A DNA stretch of 13,138 bases. It comes from Woeseia sp. GTDB taxonomy: Bacteria > Pseudomonadota > Gammaproteobacteria > Steroidobacterales > Woeseiaceae. Shown here one piece after another: positions 7,142-13,138 of this stretch. Both the position numbers and the translations under genes were made by a program. How positions within the stretch are numbered: the stretch's first letter is position 1; the number at the start of each line of letters is the position of its first letter. The notes below the pieces were generated by a model. That model had not been told where the DNA came from and did not search any database. It was given only the letters and a program-made list of their open reading frames with translations. The stretch is from positions 1-13,138 of the forward strand of contig JABIUH010000296.1 in NCBI GenBank assembly GCA_018701055.1, in the 5' to 3' direction.

Positions 7142-7831
7142 CTAATCGCGCGACATCAACAACCTGAGTATGTAGAAGAACATCATTGCGATCGAGGCGA
7201 ACAGCGACATTGACGCTGCGACGTAACGATCCTGAGGATAGTGATGCATGATATTTGAAGTGTCATAGAGAATCGCAGCGCCGGCGAAACCAATCATCGC
7301 AACCGAAAACCAAGTGCCGAGATGAAAGCCAAAAATCATGCTGCCGAATATACCGACAATGGCCAGCATGCCTATCCAAACCAACAAACCACGGAGGAAG
7401 GAAAAATCTTTTCGCGTGATCATCACGGTGGCGATGAGGCCGGCGCTAGCTAATACCGTAATGCCGGCGGCTGTGTCGATCATGCCAGGTGCGTATAGCG
7501 TTGCCATCAATAATAATGGTGAGAAGACAACCGCGTAAATAAAGATAAATACCGCAAACACCGCGTACTGCATCTGAATAGATTCAAGTTTATGCGCGAG
7601 ATGCGTGCCACCCCAGCCGACCAGAACAAACGCCCCTAAGAAAAGCATCGGGCTGTTTTGTGACATAACGGCAATGCTGTTTGCTACCCCGGATTGAAGC
7701 AGGTAACCCTCAATCCCGGCGAAAACCAAGATCGCGCCAACAACGTGCGCGTAGCATTTCCATATAAAGTTGGAACGGTCTTCGACTGATGCCTCAGAGA
7801 CAGGTCCAAGGTAATTCACGTTATCGTTCAT
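7142..7831 (-). CDS. Bax inhibitor-1/YccA-family membrane protein
   Basis: This is a seven-segment inner-membrane protein of the TMBIM/UPF0005 family. Bacterial members include YccA (linked to FtsH) and the Ca2+-leak channel YetJ. I choose the ATG at 7829-7831, since AGGAG lies 8 bases upstream; the frame also extends to a TTG at 7852, but without a ribosome site. The 229-residue product has a polar N-terminus (1-25), hydrophobic segments through to the end, and the family C-terminal block GFAGAAILYDTSNI followed by YVAASMSLFASIAMMFFYILRLL. D190 matches the first of the two pH-sensing aspartates of YetJ. The second, in the usual LYLDI, is replaced by S213 (LFASI), which is odd. Gene context gives no clue. 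The family call is firm, the activity open. Confidence 0.92.
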   Translation of the reverse strand: MNDNVNYLGPVSEASVEDRSNFIWKCYAHVVGAILVFAGIEGYLLQSGVANSIAVMSQNSPMLFLGAFVLVGWGGTHLAHKLESIQMQYAVFAVFIFIYAVVFSPLLLMATLYAPGMIDTAAGITVLASAGLIATVMITRKDFSFLRGLLVWIGMLAIVGIFGSMIFGFHLGTWFSVAMIGFAGAAILYDTSNIMHHYPQDRYVAASMSLFASIAMMFFYILRLLMSRD

Positions 7832-7891
7832 GCGTCGTACTCCTGCATTCAATTCTTAGTTTACAGTCTAACATTTCGGTTCATGGTGAAT

Positions 7892-7911
7892 ACTGCCTGT
7901 TAGGCAGTTTT
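7892..7911. terminator. Weak hairpin between the propeller gene and the BI-1 gene
   Basis: ACTGCC (7892-7897) and GGCAGT (7903-7908) form a 6-bp stem with a TGTTA loop. On the minus strand it lies about 68 bases beyond the propeller stop codon, where a terminator would be expected, but there is no U-tract in that direction. The TTT tail is on the plus strand, where no gene runs into it. A weak or rho-assisted terminator is the best guess. Confidence 0.3.
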
Positions 7912-7975
7912 GCACTAGATGACCCATATGAATTGGGGCGCGGACGCAAATATCAACGCCCGACTTACACACTTT

Positions 7976-8992
7976 CTACTTTTTTCGGACATATTTCATG
8001 ACTGCCATCGGGCCGACCTCGGCTCCGTATATATTGCCTTCGGCATCAAGCGCAATGCCTTCTGCACCGCTGGTGCCAGAATTATTCTGATCCGGTTCAG
8101 GGTCCGGGATAAACTCTGTGACGAAACCGTCTTTAGCGCTGCCAATTCGAATGCCTCGCTTCCAGCCTGTGTTACGTCGCTCATTCGATTCTGAATCGGC
8201 TGAATACAATATGTCGTTTGCATCGATGTACAGGCCGCTAGGCCCACTGAATTGCGTCCAGGTCGCAATCCATTCGCCATTTTGCGTGAAGATCTGAATA
8301 CGTCGATTGGTACGGTCCGCAACGAACAAACGGCCCTGCGAGTCCATCGCTAGCGCGTGAGGGTCCCGAAACTCACCGTTTTCACTACCGGTTGAGCCCC
8401 ACTGCATTAAATAGTTGCCGTCTTTATCAAATTTCACGATTCGATTGTTCCCGCCCGCATCATGTCCGTCGGCAACGAAAATATTCCCATTAGGCGCCAC
8501 GAATACGTCAGATGGTTTCGTGAAAACATCGGTTCCGTCCCCGGAAATACCCTCTTTCCCGAGGCGCATGAGGAGTTCGCCGTCCGGGCTAAACTTCATT
8601 ACGGTATGTCCGACGCCTTCAGGCACCGGTTCGTAGCCAACCGCGTCCGCAATCCAAACGTTGTCGTCTGCATCGACAAATATGCCGTGTGGCCAAGTGA
8701 TCAGTCCAGCACCGAAACTCTTGACGACGTTGCCGTCGGGGTCAAATAGCAGCACGGAATCGACGTCGCTTCCCACGCAAAGATTAGTTCCGCACCGTTC
8801 CGCGATCCAAATATGCTTGCCATCATTTGCCGGATAAATCGCGCTCGTGGATCCCCATTTGCGACCATCAGGCAGTTCTGCCCAGCCGGAAATTGATTGG
8901 TACGGATTTGGCGCATGGTTTTGCGCGTTTACAGAGTCGGTTGCGGCGAAGATCAGCAGGCCACAAATTGCAACGTTCAATAACTTGGTCAT
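7976..8992 (-). CDS. Exported NHL beta-propeller, peptidyl-hydroxyglycine lyase-like
   Basis: The 338-residue product starts at ATG 8990-8992, with GGGGA just upstream; a GTG at 9007 is the alternative. A signal peptide MTKLLNVAICGLLIFAATDS...VNA is cleaved near residue 23. The rest is a six-bladed NHL propeller with repeated units such as PHGIFVDADDNVWIAD (101-116), PSDVFVAPNGNIFVAD (160-175) and PHALAMDSQGRLFVADRTNRRIQIF (211-235). The last of these closely resembles the peptidyl-alpha-hydroxyglycine amidating lyase (PAL) blade VADRENGRIQCF. Two of the PAL zinc histidines have counterparts (H102, H212). At the third position I see AEGI (E311) rather than PH, and the catalytic tyrosine position seems to be H177. 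C67 and C72 may form a disulfide. It follows the FAH-family gene after 30 bases. It is probably periplasmic; a PAL activity is doubtful. Confidence 0.85.
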   Translation of the reverse strand: MTKLLNVAICGLLIFAATDSVNAQNHAPNPYQSISGWAELPDGRKWGSTSAIYPANDGKHIWIAERCGTNLCVGSDVDSVLLFDPDGNVVKSFGAGLITWPHGIFVDADDNVWIADAVGYEPVPEGVGHTVMKFSPDGELLMRLGKEGISGDGTDVFTKPSDVFVAPNGNIFVADGHDAGGNNRIVKFDKDGNYLMQWGSTGSENGEFRDPHALAMDSQGRLFVADRTNRRIQIFTQNGEWIATWTQFSGPSGLYIDANDILYSADSESNERRNTGWKRGIRIGSAKDGFVTEFIPDPEPDQNNSGTSGAEGIALDAEGNIYGAEVGPMAVMKYVRKK

Positions 8993-9022
8993 CTTAGATT
9001 TCCCCACGGCAAACGCCCTGTA

Positions 9023-9880
9023 CTAATCATTTAGTTCAACAATCTGGTTACGCAAAATCCCAACACCTTCCACTTCGATTTCCACGGTGTCCCCAGGTTT
9101 CATCGCGCTTGTCGCACCTGGCGTGCCGGTGTAAATGATGTCGCCTGGCAACAATGTTACATATTGGCTGACATAACTGAGGACAGCATGTACGTCATGT
9201 ATCTGATCAATTGAGCTCTGGTTTTGCATCGTTTCGCCGTTTAGGCGTGTTTGAACTCGAAGATCGAAGTAGTTCAGGCCAGTCACAATCGCGGGTCCGA
9301 GCGGCCCAAACTTGTCAGAGCCCTTGGCTCGAAACCATTGCAAGTCATTTGCTTGCCAGTTTCGCTCGCTAATGTCGTTGCCGGCCGTGACGCCAAAGAT
9401 ATATTCGCCAGCGTCCTCAGCCGAGACTTTGCTAGCCGTCTTGCCAATAACAACGACTAACTCCGCCTCGTAGTGCAAGTCCGTTGCGTCGGAGGGATAG
9501 GGCACATCCGTGTCCGGTCCGGTAATGCTGGTCGGCAACTTCAAGAACAGGGGCGGATATTCCGGAATGGGGCGATTCTCGACATGCGTCATGTCTTCCC
9601 GGTGGCTTGTATAGTTGTAGCCGACCGCAATGACCTTTGACGGTTCAGCTGGGGCGAGTAAGCGCACGTTACTAGATTGCACTGTTTCTCCAGTGCGTTT
9701 ACCACCGTGCCACGGTGCGCTATTCAATTGATGAATCAGATCGCCGTCTTCGACGCCATAGTGCGCCGTGCCATCTAGTGAATAACGAACATAACGGTCG
9801 CTATCTGCTGCCATAGAATTCACTCCGGATAAAACTGTTGAGGCAACTGCTAACAAGCCAATAATTTGTTTATATCGCAT
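9023..9880 (-). CDS. Exported fumarylacetoacetate hydrolase (FAH) family protein
   Basis: The 285-residue product begins at ATG 9878-9880 behind GAGGAA. It has a clear signal peptide MRYKQIIGLLAVASTVLSGV...SMAA, probably cut after A25. The mature part is a complete FAH C-terminal-type domain: VGYNYTSH (86-93), LFLKLPTSITGP, and the metal-ligand pair E138/E140 in LHYEAELVVVIGK. After these come D169 in GVTAGNDISER, WFRAKGSDKFGPLGP (182-196) and GDIIYTGTPGA (246-256). Family members hydrolyse or decarboxylate diketo acids in the cytoplasm, so an exported one is unusual. All the catalytic features I know are retained, so it is likely active. It is the first gene of a two-gene unit with the NHL propeller. 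The substrate cannot be told from sequence. Confidence 0.88.
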   Translation of the reverse strand: MRYKQIIGLLAVASTVLSGVNSMAADSDRYVRYSLDGTAHYGVEDGDLIHQLNSAPWHGGKRTGETVQSSNVRLLAPAEPSKVIAVGYNYTSHREDMTHVENRPIPEYPPLFLKLPTSITGPDTDVPYPSDATDLHYEAELVVVIGKTASKVSAEDAGEYIFGVTAGNDISERNWQANDLQWFRAKGSDKFGPLGPAIVTGLNYFDLRVQTRLNGETMQNQSSIDQIHDVHAVLSYVSQYVTLLPGDIIYTGTPGATSAMKPGDTVEIEVEGVGILRNQIVELND

Positions 9881-10055
9881 TGATTCCTCGGGTATTGCTG
9901 CGTAGCGATTTGGTCACCTTAGGCAGCGAGTTTAAGTCGCAGGAAGTTTCCCGATCTGTGGAGCGCATTGCAAGCTCCTGTGAACAATGCCGGACATTGT
10001 ATTTGTGAGGCAAAACCAGCATCGTTGCCTAGATAGTGAGGCGAAGGATGTGGTG
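9881..10055. other. Divergent intergenic region between the FAH-family gene and nhaC-type gene
   Basis: This 175-base spacer must hold the promoters of both flanking genes, but I cannot pick clear -35/-10 pairs. A small dyad GGAGC/GCTCC lies at 9960-9964 and 9974-9978. An open frame from ATG 9987 into nhaC lacks a ribosome-binding site and is treated as non-coding here. Confidence 0.4.
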
Positions 10056-11453
10056 GTGACGGAAATAAACTGGGGTCTATGGTCGATGCTGCCGCTCGTG
10101 TTGACCTTGATGCTGGCGTTTGTGTCCCGCTCAGCGTTGATTGCGATGATGGTTGGTACTTTCGTCGGCACGTTAATGCTGGGAAGCGCGCCCGGCGTCG
10201 GGCTCAACCAGTTGTTCCAAGCATCACTCGGTAATGGCGATTTCATCTGGATATGTGAGATCGTCATTTTAATCGGAATATTATTTGAGCTGTTTAAGCG
10301 AGCCGAAGTGCTGCCAGCGCTGGCAAAGCGCATGTCGAGCGAATCCGGCGGAAGACGCAAGGTTGAGTTGTCCGCGTGGGGCATGGGCTTTGTCATCGTT
10401 GATGACTACTTCAGTCCATTATTGACCGGTGCCGTTATGCGGCCAATGTCGGATCGGGTTCAGATTCCGCGGGAAAAGCTGGCGTTTATTCTCGATGCAA
10501 CCACGGCTTCGGTCTGCATACTCGTCCCGTTTACGGCGTGGGGCGCATACATTTCCAGCCTGATCGCCGCACAAGCGAATATCGGTTCGGTCGATGTTGG
10601 TCTCGCGGTTTTTATCGGTGCCATCAAATATAACTTTTACCCGATGTTGATGTTGGTGTTCACCTTCTTAATCTGCGCCGGGTTGATGCCTGATTTCGGC
10701 CCGATGCGCACGGCGGAACGCCGTGCTGCCGAGACCGGCGCGTTAGTGCGGCCCGGTTCAAAGCCGCTGGTTTCTGTGGACGACGAAGTCGCGGTTTCGT
10801 CTGGCGGTAGAAGTCCGTCATTGTTACTGGAGTTATTGGCACCCGTGTTGCTCTTAATGGGTGTCGGCGTCTGGACGCTGGTGCAAACAGGGTCGGTCAG
10901 AATTGTGGAGGCATTCATGCTGGCCAATGTCTGGTTGTTTGTCGTTCTGGGTATTCGACAAAGCTTCGGCAGCATCGATGAAGTGGCCGATGTCATCGTG
11001 ACGGGCACAAAAAACGTAATGGCAGCACTCCTGATCATCGCGCTGGCATATGCGTTGAATGCGGTGACCACACAGCTGGGTGCGGCTCAATTTATAATCG
11101 AACAATTCGCTGGAGGTTTATCCTCTAACGCATTAGTAATATGCACATTTTTGATTACAGCCGCGATCTCATTTTCCACAGGAACCTCCTGGGGAGCTTA
11201 CGCAATGATGATCCCAGTCGCGGTCCCGGTTGCCTTCGACTTGACGGGAGGGGAGATCGAGCCGCTGGTCTATCAGACGGTGGCGGCTATAGCCGGTGGC
11301 GGCATTTTTGGTGACCACGCATCACCTGTGTCAGATACGACGGTTCTGTCCTCTGTAGGGGCGGGCAGTGACCACATCGATCACGTTGTGACCCAATTGC
11401 CATACGCGATCGTCATTGCTGCGATTACGGCGGGCTTGTACGCGTTTATTTGA
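10056..11453 (+). CDS. NhaC-type Na+/H+ antiporter
   Basis: This inner-membrane secondary transporter has about ten or more hydrophobic segments and presumably exchanges Na+ for H+. The start is taken as GTG 10056 (MTEINWGLWSMLPL), because GAAGGA (10043-10048) lies seven bases ahead. An ATG at 9987 would add 23 polar residues without a ribosome site. The 465-residue product shows family signatures: VIVDDYFSPLL (about 114-124), SFSTGTSWGAYAMMIP (372-387), then GGGIFGDHASPVSDTTVLSS (414-433) and DHIDHVVTQLPYA (439-451). A polar loop at about 217-253 splits the two halves. It is transcribed divergently from the exported FAH gene. Salt adaptation would suit a marine host. Ion specificity is inferred; some NhaC relatives exchange malate/lactate or other substrates. 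Confidence 0.9.
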   Translation: MTEINWGLWSMLPLVLTLMLAFVSRSALIAMMVGTFVGTLMLGSAPGVGLNQLFQASLGNGDFIWICEIVILIGILFELFKRAEVLPALAKRMSSESGGRRKVELSAWGMGFVIVDDYFSPLLTGAVMRPMSDRVQIPREKLAFILDATTASVCILVPFTAWGAYISSLIAAQANIGSVDVGLAVFIGAIKYNFYPMLMLVFTFLICAGLMPDFGPMRTAERRAAETGALVRPGSKPLVSVDDEVAVSSGGRSPSLLLELLAPVLLLMGVGVWTLVQTGSVRIVEAFMLANVWLFVVLGIRQSFGSIDEVADVIVTGTKNVMAALLIIALAYALNAVTTQLGAAQFIIEQFAGGLSSNALVICTFLITAAISFSTGTSWGAYAMMIPVAVPVAFDLTGGEIEPLVYQTVAAIAGGGIFGDHASPVSDTTVLSSVGAGSDHIDHVVTQLPYAIVIAAITAGLYAFI

Positions 11454-11545
11454 TTCGGCGTCGCTTAGCACTGGGTCTTCGGCGCTTTTAATTTCGATTA
11501 GTAATGCGGTCCGAGCCTTTGACAGACCCTTTGAAACGGCGAGTT

Positions 11546-11563
11546 GAAGGAGAGTTCGTTGTG
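11546..11563 (+). promoter_or_regulatory. Ribosome-binding site deciding the GTG start at 11561
   Basis: GAAGGAGAG (11546-11554) followed by TTCGTT and then GTG is a strong Shine-Dalgarno sequence at proper distance. It favours the GTG over the ATG at 11504, and puts the hydrophobic signal peptide at the very N-terminus. Confidence 0.75.
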
Positions 11564-11986
11564 AAAAATATCTTGGTTCTAACCGCAGTACTGTTTTCTG
11601 GAGTAGTCAATGCTACGGATGGTTATATTTGCATAGCCGATAAGTCGACGGGCTTTACGAGTGAAAATGGCGAGTGGCAACCGGTCAATTTCGACGTGGC
11701 TGAGAAGCGCTACTTCGTACGCAAGGCAACAGAAGAAGATGTTCAAAGCACTGCTCCATGGGTCTACGGCGAGTTTGGACAGTCAGTGCTCGCGGGTCAG
11801 TGCGATGAGCCCTTTCCGACCGGGTTAATGAATTGTCACAGTGGAACAGAGGAATTCAAGTTGAATACGAAGACTATGCGTTATCAACTCTACTACTGGG
11901 TCGGATACGTTGTGTCGCATGACAGGGGGGTAAGGCGCCGCGATACACCCTTCATTGAGATTGGAAAGTGCAGCCCATTGGGGTAA
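11561..11986 (+). CDS. Small exported four-cysteine protein of unknown family
   Basis: I do not recognise the family. The 141-residue product from GTG 11561 starts MKNILVLTAVLFSGVVNATDG, a signal peptide probably cleaved after A18. The mature protein of about 123 residues is polar. It has four cysteines (C24, C81, C92, C137) that could form two disulfides, and aromatic stretches such as RYQLYYWVGYVV (107-118). No lipobox, membrane anchor or catalytic motif is visible. It lies 107 bases behind the nhaC-type gene on the same strand, with its own strong ribosome-binding site. A hairpin follows it. A periplasmic or secreted location is the only inference I would make. Confidence 0.8.
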   Translation: MKNILVLTAVLFSGVVNATDGYICIADKSTGFTSENGEWQPVNFDVAEKRYFVRKATEEDVQSTAPWVYGEFGQSVLAGQCDEPFPTGLMNCHSGTEEFKLNTKTMRYQLYYWVGYVVSHDRGVRRRDTPFIEIGKCSPLG

Positions 11987-12010
11987 TCGGCATGGAATGT
12001 TTTTAGGATC

Positions 12011-12035
12011 AAGGTGATCGGTGCTGATTCACCTT
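12011..12035 (+). terminator. Hairpin after the small exported protein gene
   Basis: AAGGTGA (12011-12017) pairs with TCACCTT (12029-12035), extended by TC/GA with one bulged T. It lies 24 bases past the stop codon. There is no U-tract, so an intrinsic terminator is uncertain. Confidence 0.35.
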
Positions 12036-12188
12036 TAGTGCGAAGGTCAACTTTGGTGGGATAAACGCGGTGCATTCTGGGAAGCGGCTGCGCCACTGCC
12101 CGAGTCGAACGGTGGGCTCGAATTTATACCCATTAGGCCTGAAAGAAAAGGCCCGATTCGGATCAGTATGAGGACCCGGAATATTGTT

Positions 12189-12263
12189 ATTGCGAGCGTA
12201 GCGAAGCAATCCATTTCGCGCTGATTAAATTGGATTGCTTCGTCGGCTACGCCTCCTCGCAAT
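12189..12263. repeat. REP/MITE-like inverted repeat (ATTGCGAG...CTCGCAAT)
   Basis: The left arm 12189-12213 (ATTGCGAGCGTAGCGAAGCA and on) and the right arm 12231-12263 form an imperfect stem. ATTGCGAG pairs with CTCGCAAT, CGTAGC with GCTACG, and GAAGCAATCCA with TGGATTGCTTC. The right arm carries two extra short insertions (CCT and GTCG), and the loop is 17 bases. Sequences of the form TTGCGAG...GCGAAGCAATCC are a well-known class of dispersed intergenic repeat in many bacterial genomes. No second copy is present in this window. Confidence 0.75.
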
Positions 12264-12432
12264 GACTTTATATTACGTTTTGACGTCGACGGGGTCTGGA
12301 CTACATTCTGGTATTGGCGGAGGGGGTGCGAGTGCTGGAAGCATCCCACAGTATTGCTTCCATACCTTCCCACCAGATCGCCAAGGTGGACAACATCCTT
12401 GCCGGGTTTGCCAGATATCGAACAGATCAAGA

Positions 12433-12460
12433 GTGACTCAGCAACAGTCAGCTGAGCCAC
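12433..12460. terminator. Possible hairpin downstream of the ankyrin gene
   Basis: GTGACTCAGC (12433-12442) pairs with GCTGAGCCAC (12451-12460), giving 9 of 10 bp around an 8-base loop. It lies about 75 bases beyond the stop of the minus-strand ankyrin gene, but has no clear U-tract on that strand. It could end that transcript. Confidence 0.35.
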
Positions 12461-12535
12461 AAATTCGCGTCAGGAAGTCCGTGCTAGCAGGTGCGAGTTG
12501 GGAGGAAAATTAAAGAAGAAATCGGTCAGGTTCGA

Positions 12536-13138
12536 TTAACAGGACACGCAATTGTCGTTGTTGATCGATCCCAGGCTCTCCAGCAGTTCTACCGTGTCGA
12601 AGTAAGGCTGCGTCCGCTGCACGGGCCCATTGGCCAGGTCGGCCGTGCTTTGTCCCTTACGATTTATCGCCGGTACATCCGAGCCTTTCTCAACGAGATA
12701 GTGAATCATCTCATTATCTCCCCGAGAAGCTGCGTTATGCAGCGGAGTTGAGCCGTCGTGATCCCGCTCATTCACATCGGCGCCATGCACTTCTACCAGA
12801 TACTTGACCGCCGCTAACCAGCCATCAGGCACGTGGCGGTGAGAATTTGCGGCGAAACCAACGCCATACCCGTGGCCTGTCGCTGCATGAATCGGGTAAA
12901 CGGCCGGTCCGCCTTCTCTCACCGGTGGCAAGCCTGAAGGATCACCAAACAGCCCATCAAAAATGTCGGCGATTTTGCAGTGCAGGGTAAAATGAAAAAA
13001 CTGGGGACAAGGGTCTTCTTCGAAACCACTAAGGTTAGCTCTATTAGCGGGCTTAATAGTGGCTATGTTTGGATCGGCACCGTATTCGAACAACATCTTC
13101 ATTGCTTCAATATCGAGAGCATGGGCAGCGCGCCAGAA
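12536..13138 (-). CDS. Ankyrin-repeat protein, C-terminal part (partial, runs off window end)
   Basis: The minus-strand frame stays open to the right edge, so at least 12 codons upstream of the internal ATG at 13102 belong to the same gene; 200 residues are visible. Ankyrin units appear as AHALDIEAMKMLFEYGADPN near the edge, then PIHAATGHG, then LAAVKYLVEVHGADVNERD. After these come GSTPLHNAASRGDNEMIHYLVEKGSDV and GQSTADLANG. An insertion of about 60 residues (EDPCPQFFHFTLHCKIADIF and on) splits the first two units. The protein ends in NNDNCVSC, a cysteine pair at the very C-terminus. Ankyrin repeats bind other proteins; no partner is visible here. The N-terminus, and thus export or other domains, is unknown. 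Confidence 0.85.
   Translation of the reverse strand, partial: FWRAAHALDIEAMKMLFEYGADPNIATIKPANRANLSGFEEDPCPQFFHFTLHCKIADIFDGLFGDPSGLPPVREGGPAVYPIHAATGHGYGVGFAANSHRHVPDGWLAAVKYLVEVHGADVNERDHDGSTPLHNAASRGDNEMIHYLVEKGSDVPAINRKGQSTADLANGPVQRTQPYFDTVELLESLGSINNDNCVSC

Larger units (their letters stand above)
11987..12535. other. Gene-poor stretch with a REP-like repeat and small hairpins
   Basis: No convincing gene is visible in these 549 bases. They hold a hairpin just after the small exported protein gene (12011-12035), a REP-like inverted repeat (12189-12263) and a dyad at 12433-12460 near the end of the ankyrin gene. A short coherent plus-strand frame without a start codon lies at 12284-12436 and may be a gene remnant. 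Frames on the minus strand here run through the repeat and look accidental. Confidence 0.6.

Noticed and set aside
9987..10055. N-terminal extension of the NhaC-type protein from ATG 9987
   Set aside because: It has no ribosome-binding site and would add a polar tail absent from the usual family start; GTG 10056 has GAAGGA at proper spacing.
12090..12130. tRNA-like GGGCTCGAATTT segment
   Set aside because: It resembles a T-arm, but no acceptor, D or anticodon stems can be formed around it.
12047..12460. Minus-strand 137-residue open frame
   Set aside because: It reads through the REP-like repeat (the DCFATLAIT signature of such repeats) and has no coding-like flow or ribosome site.
1..13138. 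CRISPR arrays, rRNA genes, prophage or toxin-antitoxin modules
   Set aside because: I looked for spaced direct repeats, rRNA-like segments, and phage or small paired toxin genes on both strands and saw none.

Overview
The window looks like a chromosomal stretch of a free-living, probably marine gammaproteobacterium of moderate GC (judged by eye). The main evidence is gene order: trxB (divergent), ftsK, lolA, rarA and serS appear in the order known from E. coli and relatives. Here lrp is absent between trxB and ftsK, and a small VanZ-like membrane gene sits between lolA and rarA. The right part holds NHL-propeller, FAH, NhaC and ankyrin genes of types common in marine and environmental Proteobacteria. 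No database could be consulted, so the taxonomy is inference.

Layout. 1-476 (-): the N-terminal half of thioredoxin reductase, cut by the window edge. 477-778: a divergent intergenic region with a plausible ftsK promoter whose spacer carries a dyad. 779-7067 (+): a tight co-directional block, ftsK - lolA - vanZ-like - rarA - serS, with gaps of a few bases or 8-base overlaps. It is closed by a strong terminator-type hairpin shared with the convergent gene. 7142-7831 (-): a Bax-inhibitor-1/YccA-type membrane protein. 7976-9880 (-): a two-gene unit of an exported fumarylacetoacetate-hydrolase-fold protein and an exported NHL beta-propeller resembling peptidyl-hydroxyglycine lyase. 10056-11453 (+): an NhaC-type Na+/H+ antiporter. 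11561-11986 (+): a small exported four-cysteine protein of unknown family. 11987-12535: no convincing gene, but a REP-like inverted repeat and small hairpins. 12536-13138 (-): the C-terminal part of an ankyrin-repeat protein that runs off the window.

The most striking non-genic object is a 269-bp element at 3767-4035, inserted exactly at the lolA stop codon. It has perfect 35-bp terminal inverted repeats and two large internal hairpins, so it can fold into a three-way junction, and it encodes nothing convincing. It looks like a MITE or a structured-RNA repeat. Removing it with one copy of the CTAG end rebuilds a lolA stop codon directly abutting the GTG start of the VanZ-like gene, so it probably jumped into a formerly coupled operon junction.

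How the genes fit together: the ftsK-serS block is housekeeping (chromosome segregation, lipoprotein sorting, replication-fork rescue, tRNA charging). The right half is accessory. The exported FAH and propeller proteins probably act together in the periplasm on an unknown substrate.
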